A DNA stretch of 64,000 nt. Origin: Clostridium muellerianum (lineage in GTDB: Bacteria > Bacillota > Clostridia > Clostridiales > Clostridiaceae). The stretch is from the NCBI RefSeq assembly GCF_012926525.1, contig NZ_JABBNI010000001.1:159638-223637 (forward strand), given 5' to 3'. Of this stretch, positions 41,626 to 51,460 are shown piece by piece (the stretch's first letter is position 1; each line of letters begins with the position of its first letter). Below the pieces are notes generated by a model. It was not told where the DNA came from, did not search any database, and saw only the letters and a list, made by a program, of their open reading frames with translations. Both the position numbers and the translations under genes were made by a program.

Positions 41626-44600
41626 ATGGATAATCTAAGTGTAGTAATAAGAAACAGTAAAAAAGAAATAATAAAAGATTATGTAAGAATGTTAAAGCCT
41701 ATTTTAGAAAATTATAATGTACAAATTTGTATTTTAAGTAATGATATAGAAAAAATAGATATAGAATATAATTATCTTATAACAGAGATAGATTACAGTG
41801 TTAAGGATGTGTATAAATTTTATGAATCAGTAAGCAGTAATGAAAAATATATAATACTAGAAGAAGGAATAGAACTAAACGAAAGCTTGTGTAAAATACT
41901 GGCAAATGTTTTACTGAAAGAAGATTCTATTAATTATTACATACCTAAGAAAAGGTATGTAGATGTTGATAATTTATTTGTACAAAGTGAGTTTATTTAT
42001 AGAGTTAAAGGAAAAGAAGAGGCTTTAGAATTAGATGGAGTTGTTAATGACTTTTCATTAATGAATTTAAGTAAAGATCAATTAGAAATAAATTTAACGA
42101 AAATGGTAAACGATAAAAAAACTCAATATATACATGAATGGTACAGTTTAATTTATAATAACATAGATAAAGATATACTAATGGATTTTTACAATACAAT
42201 AGAAAAAATAAAATTATATGTATCTAAGGAAGAAAATGATTTAATAGAAACTCTATTTTTGTCTAATAAATTAGATAAAAGGTATTGTGATTTTTTAGCT
42301 ATAAAAAGAAACTTAGTAAATAAAAATAAGAATAAAAACTTTATTGAATTATTAAAAAAGAATAAATTTTTACAGCATAAGCACATTGAATATTCAATTT
42401 ATATACTATATTATTCAATTTTAAGTGGATTTATGATAGATGAATTATTAGAATATATAGGTGTTAACCGGTTAAAAGATTATATAATGTATATGTTTAG
42501 TGCAGATGAAGATTTTTACGCATATTTATTTGCATATATAATGTCTATAAATATAGAAGTTGAACTAGGAATACCTGACAATAAAAGAATTATAAAATAT
42601 TTTAATATTGTAAAGTCATACTTAATTTATATGAATGATAAATCTAGTACAAAAGAAAAAAGAAAAATGCTGGTACAGGTATTTGTTGAATACACTAATT
42701 ATAGTTTTTATGTTTTAAATGAAGCAAAGCAAATGGAGGAAGGAAACATAGAAGCTAAAGAAATGGACTTTATAAAAGATATAAGTTCTGCTATTTTATT
42801 TTTAAATAATAATAATTTAAAAGATGGCATAGACTCTTTAGAAAGTGCATCACTAAAAATTGATTACATGATATTGCCAGTAAGATATTATATCCAAAGT
42901 ATTATAAGAGAAAACAAAAGTTATTACTATAAATTAAGTATATGTTTGATAGTAAAAAATGAGGAAAAACATATTGAAAGATGCTTAAAAAGCGTTAAGT
43001 TCCTTTTAGATGAAAGTTTAGCAGAAGTTATAATTGTAGATACAGGTTCAAGTGATAAAACTGTAGATATAGCATCAATATATACAGACAAAGTTTATTT
43101 TTATAAATGGAATGGAGATTTTTCGAAAGCAAGGAATTATAGTTTTGCTATGGCAAAAGGAGAGTATATTTTTGTATTAGATGCAGATGAAGAGTTTGAT
43201 AAGGCATCACAAGATGAATTTTTGAAGCTGTTTAGGGGAAATAGGTATACTGAATTTAATACATTTTCCTTCAAAGAAAAAAATTATTTAAGTAATGATT
43301 TTAAGATAAGTAGTACATTTACTAGATATTTTATATTTAAAAACGAAGAAGATTTTTATTTTACAGGAAAGATACACGAACAGCCAGTATTGAAAGAGAA
43401 AATTTCTTCTTTAAATATGTATATTTTGCACTATGGATATATAATGGACAGTGAAATTATACAAAAAAAATTTGAAAGAAATTTAAAGATTCTAAAAGAA
43501 GAACTTGGAAATAATCCAAATAACGAATATTACATGTTCCAGATGGCTACCACCTATAGAATGCATGGAGATATTGATGAAGGAATATTTTGGATGGAGA
43601 AACTTTTAAATAGAATTGAAGATAAGGAATTTATACAAATGTATTTGACTTATTACAATGAAGCTAATACTTTATATTTATTAAAATGTGAATTTGATAA
43701 GGCTATAGAGTGCTGCAAAAAAGGATTAAAAAAGCAGGAAGATTTTATAGATTTAATATATGGTTTAGGTACAGCTTATTTTTTAAAAGAAGACTATGAG
43801 AATGCATATAAGTATTTGAAAAATTATCTAAAACTTCATGTAGAATTTTATACGCATGAAATTGCTAATAACCCAAGATTTATATTTATTTCATTGGATC
43901 AAAAAGATAAAGCAATTAATTCATTGCTGGTATGTTGTTATATGAAAGAAAATTATGATGAATTAATAGAGTATTATTATGAAGTCTTAGATCCGAATTT
44001 ACTTAAGAGTACCACTGGATTATTAATAGAATATTGTTTTAATACAGAAAATTACAATGAACTTTCTAAAATCTACAAGAACAAGATTAGTAATAATAAT
44101 GATATAAATATGGAAACAATATTTTATTATTTTATAAAAAGAAGATTTGATGATATGAAAATCAATTCTAAAAGAAAGTTGTTGGAAAGTTTTAAGAATA
44201 CTTATGTATACGAAAATTTAAAAAATAATGTCACTGAAAGTAGAGAAAATTTATTGATTAAATTAATTGATATTTATGACATTGAACAATCAGATATTAT
44301 AACATCATGTTTGCTAATAGGTGACATTTTAGATATGGTAAAAAGTTACAATATAAAAAATAAATCTTTAAAGGAATTAATTAATTATAAGAAGTATGTT
44401 AAGTTTGCAATATTAAGAACTATAACAGTTAAACAGTTTAAGGGATTGAGAGAAGATCAGCTTTTAGATATTATAAATAAGTATATAGAAGTATGTTTAG
44501 TTATTATTGAAAGTGGAAATACAAATTTACTTGATAACAAGGAAAATAAGTTTATAAATAAGTTTATTATTGCATTTAATAAATTACAAAGTGGAAAAAT

Positions 44601-44697
44601 TGTTGAAGCAATTAAATATATAAAGGAAAGCGCTGAAGAATATAATGAAATGGCAAGGCCAATGGAACTGTTTATTAAAAACTTAGTGAAAAATTAA
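41626..44697 (+). CDS. Large GT2-family glycosyltransferase with TPR repeats
   Basis: 1023 residues from ATG 41626 (SD AGGGTGAAG, downstream of the sigma-D site; an upstream frame from 41515 overlaps the flagellin terminator). Residues 1-430 are a helical, Lys/Glu/Asn-rich region I cannot assign. Residues about 435-640 are a GT-A domain: LSICLIVKNEEKHIERCLKSV, IIVDTGSSDKTVDIA, GDFSKARNYSF and the metal-binding VLDADEEFD. Tetratricopeptide-like helices follow (about 690-800), then another unassigned helical region. Such SunS/WaaE-like GT2-TPR proteins often modify flagellin on Ser/Thr. Location between flagellin and further transferases supports this, but the sugar is unknown. Confidence 0.85.
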   Translation: MDNLSVVIRNSKKEIIKDYVRMLKPILENYNVQICILSNDIEKIDIEYNYLITEIDYSVKDVYKFYESVSSNEKYIILEEGIELNESLCKILANVLLKEDSINYYIPKKRYVDVDNLFVQSEFIYRVKGKEEALELDGVVNDFSLMNLSKDQLEINLTKMVNDKKTQYIHEWYSLIYNNIDKDILMDFYNTIEKIKLYVSKEENDLIETLFLSNKLDKRYCDFLAIKRNLVNKNKNKNFIELLKKNKFLQHKHIEYSIYILYYSILSGFMIDELLEYIGVNRLKDYIMYMFSADEDFYAYLFAYIMSINIEVELGIPDNKRIIKYFNIVKSYLIYMNDKSSTKEKRKMLVQVFVEYTNYSFYVLNEAKQMEEGNIEAKEMDFIKDISSAILFLNNNNLKDGIDSLESASLKIDYMILPVRYYIQSIIRENKSYYYKLSICLIVKNEEKHIERCLKSVKFLLDESLAEVIIVDTGSSDKTVDIASIYTDKVYFYKWNGDFSKARNYSFAMAKGEYIFVLDADEEFDKASQDEFLKLFRGNRYTEFNTFSFKEKNYLSNDFKISSTFTRYFIFKNEEDFYFTGKIHEQPVLKEKISSLNMYILHYGYIMDSEIIQKKFERNLKILKEELGNNPNNEYYMFQMATTYRMHGDIDEGIFWMEKLLNRIEDKEFIQMYLTYYNEANTLYLLKCEFDKAIECCKKGLKKQEDFIDLIYGLGTAYFLKEDYENAYKYLKNYLKLHVEFYTHEIANNPRFIFISLDQKDKAINSLLVCCYMKENYDELIEYYYEVLDPNLLKSTTGLLIEYCFNTENYNELSKIYKNKISNNNDINMETIFYYFIKRRFDDMKINSKRKLLESFKNTYVYENLKNNVTESRENLLIKLIDIYDIEQSDIITSCLLIGDILDMVKSYNIKNKSLKELINYKKYVKFAILRTITVKQFKGLREDQLLDIINKYIEVCLVIIESGNTNLLDNKENKFINKFIIAFNKLQSGKIVEAIKYIKESAEEYNEMARPMELFIKNLVKN

Positions 44698-44726
44698 AAA
44701 AGACATTGAATTATGGAGGATATAAA

Positions 44727-47700
44727 ATGCAAGACGATCAGTTTACGATATACAAAAAAAAAGCTAAGCAAGCTATAAGTGATCTTATTAATAGTAATGT
44801 TCTGGATCAGGCTAAAAAACTAATAATAGAGTATGAAAGTATAGTAGATGATGACATAGAGATATGTTCATTTAAGGCTGTAATTGCTATTATGGAAAAT
44901 AAAATAGAAAAAGCAGAAAAAGTATTACTTGATGGTATTAAATATGAAGAAAATAATTTTGATTTGAATTATAATCTGGCATATGTATATGAAGTGATGA
45001 AAGAATATGAGCTATCTTATGTATATTATGACAAATCAATAGAATTGTCGTCAGACAAAAGGACAAAAGATGAAATTGGATTTAAAATGAAATTTATGTT
45101 AGAAAATTATGTGGTTAATAGGCATAAAACTAGTATTATAATTTTAACATATAATAACTTTCAATATACTAAACAATGTATTGAAAGTATAAGAAAATTC
45201 ACAGAAAAAAATAGTTATGAAATTATAGTGGTAGATAATAACTCAACAGATAAAACAATTGATTGGCTAAAACAGCAAAATGACATAAGACTTATATCTA
45301 ATGAGAATAACCTAGGTTTTCCTAAAGGTTGTAACCAAGGTATAGAAATATCAACTGGAGATAGTATTCTTCTTCTAAATAACGATACTATTGTTACTCC
45401 TAATTGGCTTACAAATTTAAACAAAGCGTTGTGGAGTGCTAGAAAGATTGGAGCAGTAGGAGCTATTACTAACAGCTGTTCATATTGTCAATCAATAGAT
45501 GTAAATTATGATAGTATTGATGAAATGATAAAGTTTGCATCAAAGAATAATATATCCGATAATTCAAAATGGGAGGAAAGAATAAGACTTGTAGGTTTCT
45601 GTATGCTTATAAAAAAGAAAGTAATTGATGAAATAGGAACCTTTGATGAAAGATTTACACCAGGTAACTATGAAGATGATGATTATTCTTATAGAATTTT
45701 AAATGCAGGATATAAACTACTGTTGTGTAAAGATACATTTATACATCACTTTGGAAGTGTTTCTTTTAAAAAGGGAATTTATAAATATGAAGATTTATTA
45801 GACACAAATTCGAAAAAATTTGAAGAAAAATGGGGATTTAACTCTAAATACTCATCTTTTATGAACAGAGAATTGGTAAAATTCATAGATAAAGATAAAG
45901 ATAAAAAGTTAAATGTTTTGGAACTTGGTTGTGGTTGTGGTGCAACTTTACTTGAAATAAAAAATGTATTTAAAAATGCTAATTTATATGGTTATGAATT
46001 AAATGAAAGTTCAGCTAAAATAGCCAAAAAATTTGCTGATATATCTACTGGAAAATTAGATTTAAGATATGAAAAAGAATTTTTTCATTATATCATAATT
46101 AATAAAAATGCTTTTGATTTAAAAGGAATTTTAAGTGATATTAACATATTAAAAGATTTTTTAAAGGATTTGGGAAAAATATTTTTTGTTATTTCTCATG
46201 ATACTAATATAAATTTAAGCTTATTAGAATATAACTCTAATATATTAAAAGGATTCATTGGGAAAGTTAACAAATGCGAGTTTTGTAATATAGTAGAAAT
46301 TAAAAAATTAAATGATATTGGGTTATATGAAAAAATACTAACAATAAGTGAAAGTGATTCTACAACAAATATTCTTAACGATATTGTTCAGATGATAGAT
46401 AAGGATAAAAAGGTTTGTGATAAAATAATAAATTTTCTAGAATTTATTAGTAACAATAACAAAATTACTGTAATTAATAAGATAATAAGTTCGTGTATAG
46501 AAAATAGAAGGATTAATAATATTTCTCATCTTATTAATAAGGTATTACAATATGATAAATATAATAAACAAACCCTTAAAAATATTAGATGTTACACTGA
46601 ACTAATAGGAAATGAAAATGACATTTTTGATATTAATGAAATCTTAAATGTAAGGTACAAAGAGTTAAATATTCAAGATGAAAAAGATACTGTGAGAGAA
46701 GGGTTAGAAAGTGAAAATACGATAGACAATAATAACAAAAGTAATGCAGTAGAAGAAGTTGTCATAACATGCAAAGGCAATGTATCAAAACTGTTTAGTT
46801 ATTTTGGGGAAAATTCGTTTATAGGAAAACATTATAGAATAAATGGGATAAATTATGTGTATATCGGTAACAATTCTTTTATTAAAGATAACTGTTGGTT
46901 AAATATTGCTGTGGAGGATTCTAGTATTGAACCTAAGATAATAATAAAAGATGGGTGTCAAATAGGAAGTAGGTTTACGTTCTCTATATCTAATAAAGGA
47001 ATAATTGAAAAAAATGTAATAATCGGGCCAAATGTTTATATTTCTGACTGTGACCATAATTATAAAAATATAGGAATTCCAATTATGTATCAGGGTATTA
47101 CGTCTATGACTAATGAAATTACTATAGGTGAAAATTCCTGGATAGGAGTAAATTGCGCAATTGTTGGTAATGTTCACGTTGGAAAAGGATGTGTTATAGG
47201 AGCTAATAGTTATGTAATAAGGGATGTTCCAGATTATTCAGTAGTAGTAGGAAGTCCTGCAAAAATAATAAAGATGTATGATACCATTAGTCAAGATTGG
47301 ATCAGAGTTAGAAATGATGAAGAAATTGAAAAGGTACTAAACAACAGAAAAAGAAAACCATTAATATCAATTTGTATACCAACATTTAATAGAGCTAAAG
47401 AATTGGAAAAATGTCTACATTCGATATATAGTCAAATAGGTGATGATAGTTTATTTGAAGTTTTTATTTCTAATAATAATTCCACAGATAACACTGAAGA
47501 GATAATATATAAATATAAAAGCTTATATAATAATATAACCTACAATAAAAATAAAACAAACATTGGTGCAGATAAGAATATTGCTTTAACAATGGAAAAG
47601 TCAAGTGGCAAGTATATGATTTTGCATGGAGATGATGATTATTTTAAAGATAATACAATATATCAACTGATGAATATTATAAATACTAATAAACAGAGCT

Positions 47701-48101
47701 CTTTGTTTTTTATAAATGTACTTAGTAATGAAAATCAAATTAAACTATGTAAAGGAATTAACGAATTCTTAAAAGAAGCATCTATTGGAGCAGACTTTAT
47801 TTCTGGAGTGATTATTAAAAGAGAAGAATATGAAAAAGTTAATGAACCATTTAAGTTTATAGATACCTGCTTTAACCAAATCTATTTACAATATAGTATA
47901 TTGTTGAATAATCCTCAATTTGTTTTGATAAATAGTCCTTTATTCTATTATGAAGGTAATAAGCCCAATGGATATAATTTTGATAAGGTATTTATAAAAA
48001 AATATTTAGATATTTTAAATTATTTTGTCCAATATGGCTTAGATGAAGAAATCATAAAAAGAGATAAGCAAAAAATATTAGAAACAACTACATTACCTTG
48101 A
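44727..48101 (+). CDS. Giant multidomain glycosyltransferase (TPR, GT2, methyltransferase-like, acyltransferase, GT2)
   Basis: 1124 residues from ATG 44727 (SD ATGGAGGAT). Order: TPR-like helices (1-125); a first GT2 domain (about 134-330: TSIIILTYNNFQYTKQCIESI, LLLNNDT, then ...NYEDDDYSYRI); a SAM-methyltransferase-like segment (about 394-520, LNVLELGCGCGATLLEI); a helical spacer; a left-handed beta-helix acyltransferase of the CatB/LacA type (about 690-860, with GENSWIGVNCAIVGNVHVGK and GSPAKIIK); and a second GT2 domain (from about 880, ISICIPTFNRAKELEKC, LHGDDDYF). It may add two sugars and acylate or methylate one of them on flagellin. Its true C-terminus appears lost: see 48102-48262. 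Confidence 0.85.
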   Translation: MQDDQFTIYKKKAKQAISDLINSNVLDQAKKLIIEYESIVDDDIEICSFKAVIAIMENKIEKAEKVLLDGIKYEENNFDLNYNLAYVYEVMKEYELSYVYYDKSIELSSDKRTKDEIGFKMKFMLENYVVNRHKTSIIILTYNNFQYTKQCIESIRKFTEKNSYEIIVVDNNSTDKTIDWLKQQNDIRLISNENNLGFPKGCNQGIEISTGDSILLLNNDTIVTPNWLTNLNKALWSARKIGAVGAITNSCSYCQSIDVNYDSIDEMIKFASKNNISDNSKWEERIRLVGFCMLIKKKVIDEIGTFDERFTPGNYEDDDYSYRILNAGYKLLLCKDTFIHHFGSVSFKKGIYKYEDLLDTNSKKFEEKWGFNSKYSSFMNRELVKFIDKDKDKKLNVLELGCGCGATLLEIKNVFKNANLYGYELNESSAKIAKKFADISTGKLDLRYEKEFFHYIIINKNAFDLKGILSDINILKDFLKDLGKIFFVISHDTNINLSLLEYNSNILKGFIGKVNKCEFCNIVEIKKLNDIGLYEKILTISESDSTTNILNDIVQMIDKDKKVCDKIINFLEFISNNNKITVINKIISSCIENRRINNISHLINKVLQYDKYNKQTLKNIRCYTELIGNENDIFDINEILNVRYKELNIQDEKDTVREGLESENTIDNNNKSNAVEEVVITCKGNVSKLFSYFGENSFIGKHYRINGINYVYIGNNSFIKDNCWLNIAVEDSSIEPKIIIKDGCQIGSRFTFSISNKGIIEKNVIIGPNVYISDCDHNYKNIGIPIMYQGITSMTNEITIGENSWIGVNCAIVGNVHVGKGCVIGANSYVIRDVPDYSVVVGSPAKIIKMYDTISQDWIRVRNDEEIEKVLNNRKRKPLISICIPTFNRAKELEKCLHSIYSQIGDDSLFEVFISNNNSTDNTEEIIYKYKSLYNNITYNKNKTNIGADKNIALTMEKSSGKYMILHGDDDYFKDNTIYQLMNIINTNKQSSLFFINVLSNENQIKLCKGINEFLKEASIGADFISGVIIKREEYEKVNEPFKFIDTCFNQIYLQYSILLNNPQFVLINSPLFYYEGNKPNGYNFDKVFIKKYLDILNYFVQYGLDEEIIKRDKQKILETTTLP

Positions 48102-48262
48102 TACAAAAAAATAGTTGAAAATAAAATAAGTTTTCATATAGCTGAAAAAGAAAATATAATTTTAAAGTTTTATATGGAACTTTTTTCTTAGGAGTTTATC
48201 TAGTAATTATAGATGAAAGACTTAAATATATTACAGAGTGTATTAACGAATTCTTTAAATAA
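48102..48262 (+). pseudogene. Cut-off 3' end of the giant glycosyltransferase gene
   Basis: After the TGA at 48099-48101 the same frame continues sensibly (YKKIVENKISFHIAEKENII, then LKFYMELFS) to a TAG. If the T6 run at 48181-48186 had seven T it would go on as FLGVYLVIIDERLKYITECI to a TAA at 48260-48262. A TGG-to-TGA change plus one missing T therefore appear to have removed about 53 C-terminal residues. The GT2 core is complete without them. Confidence 0.6.
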
Positions 48263-48317
48263 TGTGGAATATAAGGGAATATAGAATAGTAGTAAAATTT
48301 ATATTTAAGGTGAAAAT

Positions 48318-50282
48318 ATGAATAAAGATATTAATTTAATGGAAGAATATAAAACTAAAATAAAATATGCTGTAGAACAGAATATAAATAGTGGCAAAAT
48401 AAATGAAGCTAAGCAGTTAATAAGTGAATATGAAAAGATAGTAAAAGGTGATATTGAAGTTTGCTCTATAAAAGCAGTTATATACATAATGGAAAATGAC
48501 TTATATAGTGCAGAAGAAATCTTAAAAGAAGGTTTTGCAATAAATAGTAAATCTTATGATTTGCTATATAACATGTCTTATGTGCACCAACTTAAGAATA
48601 ACAAGTTCTTAGCAGAATATTTCATGAATGAGGCCAATAATGCATTAAATAAGGATAAATACAATGAATATTTGTCGGCCGAATTTAGAGTAAAAAAATC
48701 TAAATACGATACAGAAAAGGCAAAAGTAGGTAGTGCGCCAAGAGTACTAATAGGGAGTACTATAAGACAAAAAGTAGATATATTAAAAGAGTTTTTCAAG
48801 TCATTATCAGAACTTTATATTCAAGATTATAATATAGATTTTATATTTTTTGATGATAACAAAATAGAAGAATCGTCAAGATTAATAGAAGAATTTAATA
48901 TCGATAGTTGTAAAAAGGTAATAATAAAGGGTGAAAAATCTGGCAATTATATTTGTGATGATAAAAGTCATCAATGGAAAGATGAGCTCATATGGAAGAT
49001 TGCTAGATATAAAGATAAGATTATTGATTTTGCTAAAAAAAATAATTACGATTACTTATTCCTAATTGACTCTGATTTAGTTCTTCACCCTGAAACATTA
49101 GAGAGATTGATTTCAACTGGTAAGGACATAATATCAGAAATATTTTGGACAATATGGAATATAAATGATATTGGGAAACCCCAAGTATGGGTCAGTAGAA
49201 ACTACAATCTGTATTATGAATCACAGAGTGAGAATTTGAGTGAGAAAGAAAAAAAAAGCAGAATAAATGGATTCATTAAGGCAATGAGGATACCTGGAGT
49301 TTATGAAGTTGGAGGATTGGGAGCCTGTACTTTGATTAGCAAAAAAGCTTTGAATAGCGGTGTATGCTACAAGAAAGTAGAAGGTATTGCATATAGAGGT
49401 GAGGATAGGCATTTTTGTGCTAGAGCTTTAAGACTTGGATTAAAACTATATGTAGAAACAAGCATACCTGCATATCATATATATCGTGAAACAGAGTTAG
49501 CTGGTGTTGAAGAATATAAATATAATAATAAAAAGTCAATGATTTATAGTTATAATAATTTTTCAAGGACTTCAGTAAAATCTCAAAATAATACTGTAAC
49601 ATTAGCTATGTTAGTAAAAAATGAGGCGCATAGATATTTAGAAGGAGTTCTTACAAAGGCTTCAAAGTATGTTGATAAGGTTGTAATATTAGATGATGGA
49701 AGTACAGATAATACTGTGGAGGTATGTAAAAGAATTTTAAAAAATGTTCCACATAATATAGTTTCAAATAAGACGTCTAATTTTAATAATGAAATAGTTT
49801 TAAGAAAACAATTATGGAATTTAGCATTGGAAAGTAAAAGTGATTGGATATTATGCCTTGATGCAGATGAAATATTTGAAGATAAAATTAATATTGAAAT
49901 AAGAAACCTTATTAATCAACCATATTATGACTACTTTGATTTTAGATTATATGATTTTTGGGATAAAGAACATTTTAGAGAAGATAAGTATTGGAGTGCA
50001 CATAAACACTATAGAAGCTTTCTTATCAGATATCAGCCTAATTTTAAATATATATGGAATGAAACACCTGTACACTGTGGAAGATTCCCATTAAATATAT
50101 ATAATCTTCCTGGTTCAATAAGTGATTTAAGAATTAAACATTTAGGATGGGCAAATGAAAAAGAGAGAATTGAAAAATATAAGAGATATATGGAACATGA
50201 TAAAGATTTTAGATATGGCATAAGAGAGCAATATGAATCAATTCTAGATAAAAGTCCTAGTTTAATTAAGTGGGAGGAATAG
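48318..50282 (+). CDS. Double-domain glycosyltransferase with TPR-like N-terminus
   Basis: 654 residues. Residues 1-115 resemble the N-terminus of the 44727 product (for example EAKQLISEYEKIVKGDIEVC against QAKKLIIEYESIVDDDIEIC), so both share a module. Residues about 141-400 form one GT-A domain with the acidic motif LIDSDLVLHP and GEDRHFCARALRLGL; residues about 427-640 form a GT2 domain (VTLAMLVKNEAHRYLEGVLT, VILDDGSTDNTV, CLDADEIFED). Two active sites in one chain suggest it adds a disaccharide or acts on two linkages. Position in the island suggests a flagellin glycan. Confidence 0.85.
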   Translation: MNKDINLMEEYKTKIKYAVEQNINSGKINEAKQLISEYEKIVKGDIEVCSIKAVIYIMENDLYSAEEILKEGFAINSKSYDLLYNMSYVHQLKNNKFLAEYFMNEANNALNKDKYNEYLSAEFRVKKSKYDTEKAKVGSAPRVLIGSTIRQKVDILKEFFKSLSELYIQDYNIDFIFFDDNKIEESSRLIEEFNIDSCKKVIIKGEKSGNYICDDKSHQWKDELIWKIARYKDKIIDFAKKNNYDYLFLIDSDLVLHPETLERLISTGKDIISEIFWTIWNINDIGKPQVWVSRNYNLYYESQSENLSEKEKKSRINGFIKAMRIPGVYEVGGLGACTLISKKALNSGVCYKKVEGIAYRGEDRHFCARALRLGLKLYVETSIPAYHIYRETELAGVEEYKYNNKKSMIYSYNNFSRTSVKSQNNTVTLAMLVKNEAHRYLEGVLTKASKYVDKVVILDDGSTDNTVEVCKRILKNVPHNIVSNKTSNFNNEIVLRKQLWNLALESKSDWILCLDADEIFEDKINIEIRNLINQPYYDYFDFRLYDFWDKEHFREDKYWSAHKHYRSFLIRYQPNFKYIWNETPVHCGRFPLNIYNLPGSISDLRIKHLGWANEKERIEKYKRYMEHDKDFRYGIREQYESILDKSPSLIKWEE

Positions 50283-50318
50283 CGAAGGAGTTTTAATGGA
50301 TATGATAGAAGGTGCTAA

Positions 50319-51365
50319 ATGAGGATGATAACTCTTTGTATGATAGTAAAAAATGAAGAATTAAATTTAAAAAAGTCTCTCAAAGCTGTATCATGTTTTG
50401 TAGATGAAATGATAATAGTAGATACAGGATCATCGGATAAAACTAAAGATGTAGCTAAGGAATTTACTGATAAAGTTTATGATTTCAAATGGTGTGATGA
50501 TTTTGCAAAAGCTAGAAATTTTGCGGTGTCAAAGGCATCAAATGATTGGATATTAGTATTAGATGCAGATGAGGTAATTGTAGATTTTGATACTGATAGT
50601 ATTTTAAAATTTATAGAGGATAAAAATAATTCTAAAGTTGTAGGAAGAATAAAAATTATAAATTTTCTAGATTTCAGCAGCAAAAACAGGACTCAGACAG
50701 AAAGATTAAGTAGATTATTTAATAAAAAATATTTTCATTATGAAGGAATGATTCATGAGCAAGTTACCGCTCTAGATGGAGAAAGTTATAGTGCAGTACA
50801 AGTAGATATTACTGTTAATCACTTTGGATATACTAAAGAGGTATTAAGTGAAACATCAAAGCTACAAAGAAATATAGCATTATTAAAAAAAGCTGTAGAG
50901 AACAATCCTAAAGATTCTTATTATTTATATCAGTTAGGCAAAAGCTATTATTTAAATAAACAGTATAATATTGCTTTGATAAATTTTAAAAAAGCATTAA
51001 AATTTATAGATAATTTTAATTATGAATATGCAGAAGATTTAATAGAAACCTATGGATACTGTTTAATTAACACAAATCAGTATTTAGAGGCTTTATATAT
51101 AGAAAAATATAAAGCTTATTACTCAAAATCTCCAGATTATAATTTTTTAATGGGACTTATTTATATGAATAATGGTAATTTTAAAGAAGCAATAAATAGT
51201 TTTTCTGTATGTACAGCTTATAAAGAAGGTAAAATAGAAGGGATTAATTCATATTTGCCTTATTATAATATAGGTGTAATATATGAATGTCTTGGAATTA
51301 AGGATAAATCTATAAGTTATTATAAAATGTGCGGAAGTTATGAACCAGCTTTAAAAAGGTTATAA
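50319..51365 (+). CDS. GT2-family glycosyltransferase with TPR tail
   Basis: 348 residues. The N-terminal 110 residues are a GT2 domain (ITLCMIVKNEELNLKKSLKAV, IIVDTGSSDKTKDVA, LVLDADEVI), followed by the HEQV helix typical of SunS-like transferases (IHEQVTALDG) and TPR-like repeats (about 195-340). Similar in layout to the C-terminal part of the 41626 product. A start at ATG 50319 is preceded by GGTGCTAAATG; weak SD. It is the last gene before the maf promoter. Confidence 0.85.
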   Translation: MRMITLCMIVKNEELNLKKSLKAVSCFVDEMIIVDTGSSDKTKDVAKEFTDKVYDFKWCDDFAKARNFAVSKASNDWILVLDADEVIVDFDTDSILKFIEDKNNSKVVGRIKIINFLDFSSKNRTQTERLSRLFNKKYFHYEGMIHEQVTALDGESYSAVQVDITVNHFGYTKEVLSETSKLQRNIALLKKAVENNPKDSYYLYQLGKSYYLNKQYNIALINFKKALKFIDNFNYEYAEDLIETYGYCLINTNQYLEALYIEKYKAYYSKSPDYNFLMGLIYMNNGNFKEAINSFSVCTAYKEGKIEGINSYLPYYNIGVIYECLGIKDKSISYYKMCGSYEPALKRL

Positions 51366-51395
51366 AAGGTAGGGAACAGTGTAAAAACTGTTCCT

Positions 51396-51422
51396 TAACT
51401 TTTGTATAGAAATCTACGATAA
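51396..51422 (+). promoter_or_regulatory. Sigma-D-type promoter of the maf gene
   Basis: TAAC (51396-51399), 15 bases, TACGATAA (51415-51422). The -10 matches the other sites; the -35 has one change. 38 bases before the maf ATG. Confidence 0.65.
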
Positions 51423-51460
51423 AACTCATAGAATAAAATATTATAAAATCGGAGGACAAA

